Origin: an uncultured Clostridium sp.
GTDB lineage: Bacteria; Bacillota; Clostridia; TANB77; CAG-508
Assembly: GCA_946411515.1 (NCBI GenBank)
Contig: CAMKEH010000002.1
Location: 62,001-126,000 of the forward strand
DNA: 64,000 bases
Reading direction: 5' to 3'
Shown here: piece after piece, positions 37,667 through 47,124 of the stretch
Position numbering within the stretch: position 1 is the stretch's first letter
Layout of the letters: the number at the start of each line of letters is the position of its first letter
Program-made: the position numbers and the translations under genes
The notes under the pieces: model-generated
Databases searched by the model: none
The model's input: only the letters and a program-made list of their open reading frames with translations
What the model was told of the DNA's origin: nothing

Positions 37667-39406
37667 ATGAAAAGAAAATTTATCATTAGAAATATAATAA
37701 TAGCTATTTTATTAATTGCAATAGTGGTAGGAGTTTCATATTATTTTATAGTAAAAAATGGTAGAAAATATGAAATAGAAAAAGTAGAAAATTATAATTA
37801 TTTTGTTTTAAAACAGGGAGATTTAACAGGAGTTATTGATAAAGAAGGAAATACTGTAATAAATACAAAATATGAAGATGTAAAAATACCAAATCCTGAA
37901 AAAGATTTATTTGTATGTTATACATCTGGAAATAATACTACTGTTTTAAACAAAAATAATGAAGAAATAATGAAAGAATATCAAAATGTTGAACCAATCA
38001 GATTGCAAAGCATTGCAAGTGACTTAATGTATGAAAAAAGTGTATTAAAATATAAAGAAAATGATAAATTTGGATTAATAGATTTTACTGGTAAAAAAAT
38101 AACAAAAGCAATATATGATGAAATAGAAGGATTACCATATAAAGAAGGAGAACTATTAGTTAAACAAAATGAGAAATACGGTGTTATTAATATAAAGGGA
38201 AATAAATTAATAAATATCGAATACGATAAATTAGAAGTTGATGGATATTATGCAGGGGAAGATGGATATAAATTCTCTGGATATATTGTATCTAATAAAA
38301 CTGGAGAGGGATATCGTTATGGGTATATCAATAATGATGGAAAACAAGTATTAAAAATAGAGTACAATCAAATATCTAGAATAACTCAAATTGATGATAA
38401 TGAAAATGCATACCTTATAAATGCTAAAAATGGACAATATGGACTTACAATAAATGATAAACAAGTATTAAATAATGAATATCAATCAATTTCTTATGAT
38501 GAAGCAAATAAATTATTAGTAATAGAAAAAAGTAAAAAATATGGAGTTGCAAATTTAGATGGAAATGTAATTGTTCCAACAAAATTTGACCAAATCGATA
38601 TTACAGGAATTTATTTATATGCTAAAAATAGCCAAGGAACAGTAATTTATAATAATAATGGAACAGAAGCAAATATTGATACAAATATTGCAATATTAAA
38701 TACAAGTAATGAAAAATATAGAATTAGAATAAACAATGAAAATGGAACAAAATATGGTGTTATTGGAAAAGATGGAAAACAAATTATAGATGAAAAATAT
38801 AACTATATTGAATATTTATATGACAATTATTTCATAGTAAGTGATGCTAAATCTAAATTAGGTGTTATAGATGATAAAGATAATATTAAAATTGCTATAG
38901 AAAATGATTCACTTCAAAGAGTACAAAATACAGATATTATTCAAACAGTAACAACATTAGATAAAACAACAAAACTATATTCTAAAGACATAAACTTAAT
39001 ATGTGAAATGAAGAATGCAAATATAACAGCAGAAAAAGATTATATTGCAATTTCAAATGAAACTGAGAAGAAGTTTTTTAACAAAAATGGACAAGAAGTG
39101 GAAAACAAAGAAGTTTACAAAGAAAACGAATTGTTTTCTAAAAAAGAAAATGATAAATGGGGATTTGTAAACAAAGAAGGAAAAACAATAGTAGACCCTA
39201 TTTATGATAAAGTAACAGAATTTAATAAATATGGCTTTGCAGCAGTGCTAAAAGATGGAAAATGGGGAGCAATAAATAAAGATGGAAAACAAATAACAGA
39301 TACAATTTACAAATTAAATGATAACCAAGAACCATTCTTTATAGGGAAATATTATCAAGTAAAATATGGATTTGGAGAAAGCTATTTTACAGATAACAAT
39401 GAATAA
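37667..39406 (+). CDS. Membrane-anchored WG-repeat protein
   Basis: A 579-residue protein with an N-terminal membrane anchor (about residues 7-27) and a series of WG-type repeats through the rest. Clear units are KFGLIDFTGKKI, KYGVINIKGNK, KYGVANLDGN, KYGVIGKDGKQI, KWGFVNKEGKTI and KWGAINKDGKQI. Each has the form 'W/Y/F-G-hydrophobic...G' and probably forms a propeller or solenoid on the outer face. Function unknown. It is followed by a strong terminator. Confidence 0.85.
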   Translation: MKRKFIIRNIIIAILLIAIVVGVSYYFIVKNGRKYEIEKVENYNYFVLKQGDLTGVIDKEGNTVINTKYEDVKIPNPEKDLFVCYTSGNNTTVLNKNNEEIMKEYQNVEPIRLQSIASDLMYEKSVLKYKENDKFGLIDFTGKKITKAIYDEIEGLPYKEGELLVKQNEKYGVINIKGNKLINIEYDKLEVDGYYAGEDGYKFSGYIVSNKTGEGYRYGYINNDGKQVLKIEYNQISRITQIDDNENAYLINAKNGQYGLTINDKQVLNNEYQSISYDEANKLLVIEKSKKYGVANLDGNVIVPTKFDQIDITGIYLYAKNSQGTVIYNNNGTEANIDTNIAILNTSNEKYRIRINNENGTKYGVIGKDGKQIIDEKYNYIEYLYDNYFIVSDAKSKLGVIDDKDNIKIAIENDSLQRVQNTDIIQTVTTLDKTTKLYSKDINLICEMKNANITAEKDYIAISNETEKKFFNKNGQEVENKEVYKENELFSKKENDKWGFVNKEGKTIVDPIYDKVTEFNKYGFAAVLKDGKWGAINKDGKQITDTIYKLNDNQEPFFIGKYYQVKYGFGESYFTDNNE

Positions 39407-39452
39407 AAATATTACAATTTCATTACAAATAATTAAATCTGTTGAAAAAATA

Positions 39453-39497
39453 AATAGCTAATAGTATAATAAGAATATACTATTAGCTATTTTAAAA
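39453..39497 (+). terminator. Terminator of the CBS/WG transcript
   Basis: AATAGCTAATAGTATA (39453-39468) is a perfect complement of TATACTATTAGCTATT (39476-39491), followed by TTTAAAA. The remaining 190 bases to the next gene are AT-rich with nothing recognisable except an RBS. Confidence 0.8.
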
Positions 39498-39686
39498 TAG
39501 TAGAACATTGAAAACTTAATACCTTTATTTAAGAAGCAGAAAAAATACGTGGTTTAGAAAATGTATACTATTTTAAATATAGTTAATTATAAAAATAAAA
39601 GAATTTAATAACAAATAAAAAATAATTAAATAATTAACAAAATAAAAAAACAAACATAAGAAAAAGAAAGGAGATTTTAAAGGTAA

Positions 39687-41039
39687 ATGAAATTTAATTT
39701 AAAAACAAAAGATGCTAATAAGAATAAAGGTATTACTCTTATAGCCCTTGTTATCACTATAATAGTCTTACTTATACTTGCTGGAGTTACTATAGTAACT
39801 TTAACTGGAGATAATGGAATACTATCAAAAGCAAATGATGCAAAAAACACAACAAAAGATTCAGAAATAGAAGAAGAAGTAAGACTTGCATGGAATAGTG
39901 TATATCCAGATAGTTATTTAAATAATTATGATTTAGCAACAAAAGCAATCAAATTAAAAGAAGCATTAGATAAAAATGGTTCAACTTCTACAGTAACACC
40001 AGAAGAAGGAAAACTTAAAGTGAATTATAAAAATAAATATTTTATACTAGATCCAACAACTGGAAGTTTAAAGAAACTATTACCAGAAGTTACAGCAGGA
40101 CAAAAAGCAACTGGTTCTAATGCAATATATAAATCAGAAAATTATACAGCAATAATTCCAGAAGGATTTACAGTATCAAATCAGCCAGGAGAAAGTTCAA
40201 TAAAAGAAGGACTTGTAATAAGAGATGATTCAGGAAATGAATTTGTATGGATACCAGTAGGAATACCATGGAAAAGTGATCCAAGCAAAACTATAGAACT
40301 TGCAAGATATTTATTTAAAATATCAGATGATGAAACATCTGGAACAATACTTCAAACTAAAACAGATGGAAGTGCATTAACACTATCAGGAATTTTAACT
40401 AGTTATACAGAAGAAGGAACAAGAGAAACAGGAACTAAAAATGCTGTAGCGAAGGATATAAATGATTTTATAGCAAAAACAAATGCAGCGGGAGGATTTT
40501 GGATAGGAAGATATGAAGCGAGAACAACATCTCAAACTGCAATAAGTTCAGATCCATTAACATCAGTAACAGAAAAACCAGAATATGCAGTATATAATTA
40601 TATAACACAACCAGATGCATCAGCAAAGGCACGAACAATGTACACAAGTGATTATTTTGAAAGTGATTTAATAAATAGTTATGCATGGGATACTGCGACA
40701 CTATTTTTACAAGAATATGATAATAGAACTAATGAAGTAAAAGGCAATTCAAATTATAAAGCAAAATATTCAAATCAAATAAGATTATCAACAGTAAGAA
40801 AAGACACAGGGACAAATAATTTAAGTGTAGAAGCTAATAAAGATAAAATATGTAATGTATATGATATGGCTGATAATTGTTGTGAATGGACAACAGAAAC
40901 CTCTAGCGCCGGGTTCTATCCTTGCGTGCAGCGTGGAGGTTACTACGGCAGCAGCAGCTACACTAGTGGTCGTTACTACGGCAAGGCCACTGGTGTCGAC
41001 GATGGCAGGTCCTTCCGTCCTGTACTTTATATTAAGTAG
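39687..41039 (+). CDS. Pilin-like protein with DGR-type variable C-terminal domain
   Basis: A 450-residue protein. The N-terminus KGITLIALVITIIVLLILAG is the same pilin-like leader as in the two paralogues. The middle part (GEFVWIPVG-like NEFVWIPVGIPW, GGFWIGRYEA) and NVYDMADNCCEWTTE are the formylglycine-generating-enzyme/C-type lectin-like fold used by DGR targets. The last 45 codons switch to GC-rich DNA and read RGGYYGSSSYTSGRYYGKA and SFRPVLYIK. Varied residues are encoded by TAC, AGC, ACT and AGT, as expected from adenine mutagenesis of AAC or AAT. It is probably a secreted ligand-binding protein that is diversified in vivo. Confidence 0.8.
   Translation: MKFNLKTKDANKNKGITLIALVITIIVLLILAGVTIVTLTGDNGILSKANDAKNTTKDSEIEEEVRLAWNSVYPDSYLNNYDLATKAIKLKEALDKNGSTSTVTPEEGKLKVNYKNKYFILDPTTGSLKKLLPEVTAGQKATGSNAIYKSENYTAIIPEGFTVSNQPGESSIKEGLVIRDDSGNEFVWIPVGIPWKSDPSKTIELARYLFKISDDETSGTILQTKTDGSALTLSGILTSYTEEGTRETGTKNAVAKDINDFIAKTNAAGGFWIGRYEARTTSQTAISSDPLTSVTEKPEYAVYNYITQPDASAKARTMYTSDYFESDLINSYAWDTATLFLQEYDNRTNEVKGNSNYKAKYSNQIRLSTVRKDTGTNNLSVEANKDKICNVYDMADNCCEWTTETSSAGFYPCVQRGGYYGSSSYTSGRYYGKATGVDDGRSFRPVLYIK
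40901..41036 (+). repeat. Candidate DGR variable region (VR)
   Basis: Seventy-two of the 120 bases from 40901 to 41020 are G or C (my hand count), against roughly a quarter in the surroundings. The block ends at the stop codon of the target gene, is full of TAC/AGC/GGC codons, and lies at the C-terminal edge of a lectin-like fold, the standard position of a VR. No template repeat or reverse transcriptase is in this window. Confidence 0.7.
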
Positions 41040-41115
41040 AGTTGTGCTCTGTGAAAACCAAAATTAGAACATTGTAAAGAAGTATTTTACAGTGCAGTAA
41101 TTGAATAAGAGTAAT

Positions 41116-41232
41116 CTTAACGAATTTTAGTACGTTAAGGAGGAATTTTCCAAGATTTCCAAAAGCGTTTTAACGGTTTTTGGAAATTTAGTAAAAACCT
41201 ACTTACGTGGCGCCACTAACGTGGCGTTTTTT
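41116..41232 (+). terminator. Three successive hairpins after the variable region
   Basis: CTTAACG/CGTTAAG (41116-41122 with 41133-41139), TTTCCAAAA with TTTTTGGAAA (41156-41164 with 41177-41186), and CGCCAC/GTGGCG (41211-41216 with 41221-41226) followed by TTTTTT. The last is a clear intrinsic terminator. In the Bordetella phage DGR a hairpin after the VR helps retrohoming, so the first ones may have that role. Confidence 0.65.
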
Positions 41233-41276
41233 GCGCTTTTCAAGGCACAAAAAATGTCACTGAAAAATATTAATAG

Positions 41277-41642
41277 GTGGTTAAAATTATAAGTTTTAGT
41301 AAAATGATGGAATTACTTCAAATTAAGAATAAAGGTAAAATAGTATTTGTAAATACAGGTAACTTCTATATTACAGTAGGAAAAGATGCTGTTTTGTTAA
41401 ATCAGATTTTAGATTTCAATGTAACATGTAAGAACCAAGAAATACGTAAATTAGGGTTTCCAAGTAATTCATTAGAAAAATATAGTGAAATATTATGTTC
41501 AAAAAAATATAGTTTTATTGTATATTAGTTTAATCAAGAAAATGAAAAGTTAGAAGTAGTTATAGATCATAATGGAAAATTTAAAAATCATGAAGAAAGA
41601 AATAAAGTCAATTGCTATATTTGCTGTAGCAAAATTATATGA
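41277..41642 (+). pseudogene. MutS domain I-like small protein, one in-frame TAG
   Basis: The frame reads KGKIVFVNTGNFYITVGKDAVLLNQIL, which resembles the N-terminal mismatch-binding domain of MutS. TAG at 41526 replaces a residue after SFIVY; the same frame then continues FNQENEKLEVVIDHNGKF and ends NCYICCSKII at 41642. The start is GTG 41277 or ATG 41304/41307. I recall small proteins of this kind beside DGR reverse transcriptases, so it may be a leftover of the cassette that served the variable protein upstream. Decay or amber readthrough are both possible. Confidence 0.6.
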
Positions 41643-41802
41643 AACTTGAAATGATAGAAAAAGAGTGTTAAAAAAGTTTTGTAGATTGAGTTAATCTAAT
41701 TGTAAAATGGTTAAAATATTAATTAAATTAATTTATAAATTTTAGTTGACTAAATCAAAATTAAACGCACATACTATATAAAAAGTATAAGAAGGTGTTG
41801 TT

Positions 41803-42663
41803 TTGAAATTAGGATTAGCTTTATCAGGTGGAGGAATAAGAGGAATTGCACATGCAGGAGCATTAAAAGCATTAGAAGATAGTGGGATAAAAATAGATTT
41901 AATTGGAGGAACAAGCTCAGGTGCAATGATATCATCTCTTTATGCTATAGGATATTCTCCATATTATATTTATATGCTATTTAAAAGATATTCTAAAAAT
42001 TTAGTAGGAATTAGTAATATTCCAATTATCTCTGGAATAAAGAAGTTTGCAGCAAGCAAAATGTTAAAAAATATTGGAGAAAAAACAGGAAGAATAATAG
42101 AAGAAGAATATAATAGGCTAGCAGAAAACAAAAACATTAAAAACATTTCTGATATAAAATCTATGCCACTTGTAATACCAACAGTAGACGTTCAAAGTTC
42201 AAAAGAATATATATTTACAAATAAAGTACCAGATATAATAGAAAATAAAGAAAAATATATAACAGATATACCTTTAGGAAAAGCAGTAAGAGCAAGTAGT
42301 AGCTTTCCAGGGGTATTTTCACCATGTAAATTTAGAAATTATAAATTCTTAGATGGAGGAATATTAAATAATATACCTGTAATAGAAGTAAAAAAACAAG
42401 GAGCAGATAAAGTAATTGCAATAAACTTCAAAGCAGATGATATAGATGAAACAAGTAATATGATGGACTTAGGAATGAGAACAATAGATATTATGGGAAA
42501 CAAGATATCTGAAGAAAACTTAGCTCAAAGTGATTTTATACTTACAATAAGTACAGATAAAACAGGACTTTTAGATGCGGAAAAATTAGATAGTTGTTAT
42601 AATTATGGATACAATGCAGTTATTGATAATTTAAATAAAATAAAAAGTGTACTAACAACATAA
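41803..42663 (+). CDS. Patatin-like phospholipase
   Basis: A 286-residue patatin/RssA-type hydrolase. The oxyanion motif is in LSGGGIRGIAHAG, the nucleophile Ser in GGTSSGAMIS, and the catalytic Asp in LDGGILNNIP. Members hydrolyse acyl chains of lipids with a Ser-Asp dyad. The start is TTG behind GAAGGTG. It lies 53 bases before the cysteine desulfurase gene and may share its transcript. Confidence 0.9.
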   Translation: MKLGLALSGGGIRGIAHAGALKALEDSGIKIDLIGGTSSGAMISSLYAIGYSPYYIYMLFKRYSKNLVGISNIPIISGIKKFAASKMLKNIGEKTGRIIEEEYNRLAENKNIKNISDIKSMPLVIPTVDVQSSKEYIFTNKVPDIIENKEKYITDIPLGKAVRASSSFPGVFSPCKFRNYKFLDGGILNNIPVIEVKKQGADKVIAINFKADDIDETSNMMDLGMRTIDIMGNKISEENLAQSDFILTISTDKTGLLDAEKLDSCYNYGYNAVIDNLNKIKSVLTT

Positions 42664-42716
42664 AAATAAAAACAGAATATAATAATTATATATTTATTTT
42701 TATAGGAGATATTTTT

Positions 42717-43877
42717 ATGGATATTAAATATTTTGATAATGCTGCAACAACAAAAGTATCAAAAGAAGTCTTAGAAGAAATGTTGCCATATTTAAAAGAT
42801 GAGTTTGGAAATCCATCATCTATGTATACATTAGGAAGAAGTAGTAAAAGAGCAGTAGAAGAAGCTAGAAAAAAAGTTGCAAACCTAATTAATTGTGAGC
42901 CAGAAGAAATATATTTTACAAGTTCAGGAAGTGAAAGTGATAATACAGCAATTAAAGGAATTGCCTATGAAAATTATAGAAGAGGAAGACATATTATTAC
43001 TAGTAAAATAGAACATCCTGCAGTATTAAATACATGTCATACATTAGAAAAACAAGGATTTTTTGTAACTTATTTAGATGTTAATAAAGAAGGATTTGTA
43101 GATATAAATCAGCTAATAAAATCTATTAGATATGATACAATATTAATTTCTATTATGTTTGCAAATAATGAAATAGGAACAATTCAAGATATAGAAGAAA
43201 TATCTAAAATTGCAAAAATGTATAATATAATATTTCACACAGATGCCGTTCAAGCATGTGGAAATATACCAATAGATGTTAAAAAATTAGGAATAGATAT
43301 GTTATCCTTATCAGGACATAAATTTCATGCACCAAAAGGAATAGGAGCTTTATATGTAAAAAAAGGTATAGAATTTAAAAAGTTTATAGATGGAGGACAT
43401 CAAGAAAAAGACAAAAGAGCAAGCACAGAAAATGTACCAGGAATAGTAGCTTTAGGAAAAGCAAGTGAAATAGCATCTAAAAATTTAAGTCATCATGTAG
43501 AATATTTAAGTGACTTAAGAAATTACTATATTTCAGAAGTAGAAAATAAAATACAAGGAGCAATACTAAATGGTCCAAAAGAAAAAAGATTGCCAGGAAA
43601 TGCAAACTTTTCATTTGAAGGAATAGACGGAGGAGCTCTGTTATTAAATTTAGATGAAAAAGGAATATGTGCATCTAGTGGATCTGCATGCTCCACTGGA
43701 AATCCTAATCCATCACATGTCCTAAAAGCAATAGGATTAAGTGATGAATTAGCAAATGGAGCATTAAGAACAAGTTTTGGAGAAGATAATACCAAAGAAG
43801 ATATAGATTATTTAGTAGATAATTTAAAAGAAAGTATTACTAGATTAAGAATAATTAATTCTCCAGAACTGCAATAG
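42717..43877 (+). CDS. Cysteine desulfurase (NifS/IscS family)
   Basis: A 386-residue PLP enzyme that takes sulfur from cysteine for Fe-S clusters or tRNA thiolation. YFDNAATTKVSKEV is the start, the PLP lysine is in SLSGHKFHAPKG, and the catalytic Cys is in CASSGSACSTGNP, in the short-loop form of the NifS group. No scaffold gene follows. Its end overlaps by 23 bases the converging FAD-protein gene when that gene is read through its CGG site. Confidence 0.92.
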   Translation: MDIKYFDNAATTKVSKEVLEEMLPYLKDEFGNPSSMYTLGRSSKRAVEEARKKVANLINCEPEEIYFTSSGSESDNTAIKGIAYENYRRGRHIITSKIEHPAVLNTCHTLEKQGFFVTYLDVNKEGFVDINQLIKSIRYDTILISIMFANNEIGTIQDIEEISKIAKMYNIIFHTDAVQACGNIPIDVKKLGIDMLSLSGHKFHAPKGIGALYVKKGIEFKKFIDGGHQEKDKRASTENVPGIVALGKASEIASKNLSHHVEYLSDLRNYYISEVENKIQGAILNGPKEKRLPGNANFSFEGIDGGALLLNLDEKGICASSGSACSTGNPNPSHVLKAIGLSDELANGALRTSFGEDNTKEDIDYLVDNLKESITRLRIINSPELQ

Positions 43878-45439
43878 CACATTTAATACCGGTCAACTGC
43901 AGCAGACATTATTCCACCTGCATAACCTGCACCTTCTCCACAAGGATATAAACCTAAGATATTTGATACTAATTTTTCATTTCTAAGAATTCTAACAGGA
44001 GAAGAACTTCTACTTTCAATCCCTGTTAAAATAGCGTCTGGATTTGCAAAACCAGATAATTTTGTATCAAAATATTTGATTCCTTCTTTTAATGTAGAAG
44101 AAACAAATTGAGGTAATATTTCATTCAAATTTGATAAAGTAACACCAGGTAAATATGTAGGTTTAACTGTTCCAATAAATTTAGATTTTTCATTATTTAG
44201 AAAGTCTTCTACTCTTTGTATAGGCGCAAAATAATTTGAACCACCTAAAAAAAATGCTTTTTCTTCTAAATCTTTTTGAAAATAAACTCCAGCAAGAGGA
44301 GAAGAACTTTCAAAATCATCAGGAGTTACATTTACTAAAATTGCGGAATTAGAATTTACACCATCTCTTTTAAAATAACTCATACCATTTGTAACAATGG
44401 TATTTTTTTCGCTAGAAGAACCAACTACAACTCCTCCTGGGCACATACAAAAAGTATAACAAGAACGCCCTGATGGAGAGTGATAAGCTAATTTATAATC
44501 TGCAGCGGGTAAGTTTAATTTTGTAATAGTTCCATATTGAGCTTTATTTATTTCTTCTTGTAAATGTTCTATTCTAAGCCCAACAGAGAAATTTTTCTTT
44601 TCCATATTAATACCTAATTCATATAGCTTTTTAAAAGTATCTCTTGAACTATGGCCAATTGCTAAAATAACATTATTTGATTCAATAAAAAAATTATTTT
44701 CATTTATATTTTTAATTTTACTTTCTAAACAATAAACACCTTTTATAGTATTATTTTCAATCTTAAAATCAATTACTTTAGTATTAAAAAGAAATTTTCC
44801 ACCTTTAGAGATAATAAATTCTCTTATATTTTTTATAACATTAATTAAAATATCTGTACCAATATGAGGTTTAGATAAATATAAAATTTCTTTTGGAGCA
44901 CCAAAAGAAGCAAATTCTTCTAAAACTTTTTTACAAAAAGGACTATTAATACCAGTAGTTAATTTTCCATCAGAAAATGTTCCAGCACCACCTTCACCAA
45001 ATTGTACATTTGAAAGTTCATCTAATTTTCCAGTCTTGAAAAAAGTATCAACAACCTGTTTTCTTTTTTCAACTGGATCTCCTTGTTCAATTATAATAGG
45101 GCAAATACCATTTTTAATCAAAATAAGTGCAGCAAAAAGGCCACTAGGTCCTGCACCTACAATTACAGTTTTTTTGTTTTTAATATTTTTTATATTAATT
45201 GTAGGCATTTGAAATTCTTTTACTTTATCAAAATGTTTATATTTTTCCTTGTTTTTTACTTTGAAATCAAAAGAATAAACATAGCAAACATCATCTTTTT
45301 TCCTAGCATCAATAGATTTTTTAGAGATGTTCCAATCTATAATATCTTCTTTTTTTATCTTATATTTTTCAATTACAGTTTCAAATAATTTATCATCAGA
45401 TAAATCTTTCCTTATTTTTATATTATTAATTCTTATCAT
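43855..45439 (-). CDS. FAD-dependent protein, COG2509 type (one CGG +1 site)
   Basis: A 527-residue flavoprotein. The dinucleotide-binding motif is VIVGAGPSGLFAALIL near residue 92, after an N-terminal domain typical of this family of NAD(P)/FAD-dependent oxidoreductases of unknown substrate. The C-terminus reads GAGYAGGIMSAAVD and then CGG (complement of 43889-43891). Without a shift it stops after two more residues. With the C dropped it continues GIKCAIAVLEN, matching the AAVDGIK ending seen in the family. The gene then ends at 43855, inside the converging cysteine desulfurase gene. Confidence 0.85.
43889..43891 (-). other. CGG +1 recoding site, FAD protein
   Basis: Context GAC-CGG-T on the minus strand; the fourth base is T, giving GGT glycine. 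It is near the C-terminus, in the conserved AAVDGIK helix. Confidence 0.8.
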
Positions 45440-45563
45440 TAATCTTCACCATAACTATTATAGCATATTATAGTTATAAGATACTATAAAAATAAGAAAA
45501 CTTAGTTGATTTTTAAGAAAAATGGTGTATAATATAGATAATTGAAATAATATGGGGATTTTT

Positions 45564-46232
45564 ATGAAAAAAGACAAAAAAATAGCTAAAATAATTAATT
45601 TAATAATAAAAATATTTTGGATATTTGTATTAGGTAGTGTATTTGGCTTTTTTGCAGAAATGATTTATGGAATTGTATATACTAGAACAATTGTAATTAG
45701 ACAAGGACTAGTATATGGACCATTTATACAAGTATATGGAATGGGAGCAGTAGCATACTATCTTTTGATAAGAAAAATACAAGATCCAAAAAAAGCTTTT
45801 TGTGCTGGAATGGTCATGGGAGGAATTTTAGAATATGTATGTTCATTTATGCAAGAAATACTATTTGGTACAATATCATGGGATTACAGTGATTTATTCA
45901 TGAATTTTAATGGAAGAACTAGTATATTATATTGCTTCTATTGGGGAATAATTGCAGTTGTATTCTTAAAAGCAGTATATCCACTAATTAAAAAAATGGA
46001 TAAATACATAGAAAAAAAGCGTGTAAGAATTGCTACAGTAATATTTATGATATTTATGACTGTCGATATAGTTTTATCATGTATGGCAGGAGTAAGACAA
46101 GATGAAAGACATAATAATATTCCACCAAAAAATAGTATAGATGAATTTTTAGATAATAATTTTCCAGATGAATTTTTAGATAGAGTATATGACAATAAAA
46201 AAGATCCTAAACAATTAAATAATGTAGAATAA
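45564..46232 (+). CDS. Putative ABC-transporter permease (CmpB-type membrane protein)
   Basis: A 222-residue membrane protein (ATG 45564, GGGGA upstream) with about five membrane segments. FGFFAEMIYGIVYTRTIVIRQGLVYGPFIQVYG and GGILEYVCSFMQEILFGTISWDYSD are characteristic of the small family annotated 'putative ABC transporter permease'. No ATPase gene is adjacent, so transport is not shown. The C-terminus is a charged soluble tail. Confidence 0.8.
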   Translation: MKKDKKIAKIINLIIKIFWIFVLGSVFGFFAEMIYGIVYTRTIVIRQGLVYGPFIQVYGMGAVAYYLLIRKIQDPKKAFCAGMVMGGILEYVCSFMQEILFGTISWDYSDLFMNFNGRTSILYCFYWGIIAVVFLKAVYPLIKKMDKYIEKKRVRIATVIFMIFMTVDIVLSCMAGVRQDERHNNIPPKNSIDEFLDNNFPDEFLDRVYDNKKDPKQLNNVE

Positions 46233-46294
46233 ATAGAAAACCTCTAGTTATAAAATATATAATCATAAATATAATATAACTAGAGGTGAATTTT

Positions 46295-46753
46295 ATGAAT
46301 AAAGCAAAGATTTATATAAAATCTATTCTAATTCCTGTAATAGTAGGTGGGATTGTGGGACTTATAACATCAAGATTTATAGACTATAATTCTCTTCAAA
46401 AGCCGCCATTTTCTCCACCTGGTATTGCTTTTCCAATAGTTTGGACTATTCTTTACATATTAATGGGGATTTCATATGGAATACTAAAAAGTAAAGAACA
46501 AGTAGATGATGAAATTAATTTTATCTATTATTTTCAACTTGGAGTAAATGCCCTATGGTCAATATTCTTCTTTGTGTTTAAATGGAGATTATTTTCGTTT
46601 TTATGGATTTTATTACTTGCAGTTCTAGTTATACTTATGATAATAAAATTTTATAATAAGAATAAAACAGCAGGACTAATTCAAATACCATATTTATTAT
46701 GGGTATTATTTGCTTCATATTTAAATATAGGTTTTTATATTTTAAATAGATAA
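46295..46753 (+). CDS. TspO/MBR-family membrane protein
   Basis: A 152-residue protein with five predicted membrane helices (ATG 46295 behind AGAGGTG). LQKPPFSPPGIAFPIVWTILYILMGISYG is the family signature, followed by LGVNALWSIFFFVFKWR. TspO proteins bind tetrapyrroles and other hydrophobic ligands; the role in anaerobes is unclear. Confidence 0.9.
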   Translation: MNKAKIYIKSILIPVIVGGIVGLITSRFIDYNSLQKPPFSPPGIAFPIVWTILYILMGISYGILKSKEQVDDEINFIYYFQLGVNALWSIFFFVFKWRLFSFLWILLLAVLVILMIIKFYNKNKTAGLIQIPYLLWVLFASYLNIGFYILNR

Positions 46754-46830
46754 ATAAAAAATATAAAATCATAATACAACCTTCATGTGAATACAATTAA
46801 ACAAAAGTATTCGTGCATGGGGGTTTTTAT

Positions 46831-47091
46831 ATGAAGCAAATAACATCAATAGAAGAACGTGCAATTAGCTTAGCACATTATATTATAGATTCAAAAGATA
46901 CAGTGAGAGGAGCTGCGGTAAAGTTTGGCATTAGTAAAAGCACAGTACATAAAGATGTTTCAGAGAGACTAAGAAAGATAAATCCAAGTTTAGCAAAACA
47001 AGTAAGAATAATACTTGATGAAAACAAGGCAGAAAGACATATAAGAGGTGGCATGGCAACAAAAATGAAATATAGCAACTTGAAAAAATAA
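46831..47091 (+). CDS. spoIIID: Sporulation transcriptional regulator SpoIIID
   Basis: An 86-residue DNA-binding protein (ATG 46831 with GGGGG 7 bases upstream; the GTG at 46813 is less likely). ERAISLAHYIIDSKDTVRGAAVKFGISKSTVHKDVSERL contains the HTH, and the basic tail ERHIRGGMATKMKY is typical. SpoIIID controls mother-cell genes during sporulation, so its presence indicates an endospore former or a recent descendant of one. Confidence 0.93.
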   Translation: MKQITSIEERAISLAHYIIDSKDTVRGAAVKFGISKSTVHKDVSERLRKINPSLAKQVRIILDENKAERHIRGGMATKMKYSNLKK

Positions 47092-47122
47092 AATTGATAT
47101 TTTTATCAATTTTATTTTTTGT
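47090..47122. terminator. Bidirectional terminator after spoIIID
   Basis: AAAATTGATA and TATCAATTTT form a 10-bp stem with a tiny loop, A-run on one side and T-run on the other, between converging genes. Confidence 0.75.
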
Positions 47123-47124
47123 CA

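Noticed and set aside
39500..39560. A tracrRNA- or attachment-like element sharing AGAACATTG with 41067-41075
   Set aside because: Only nine bases are shared, which is too short to be meaningful in this AT-rich DNA.
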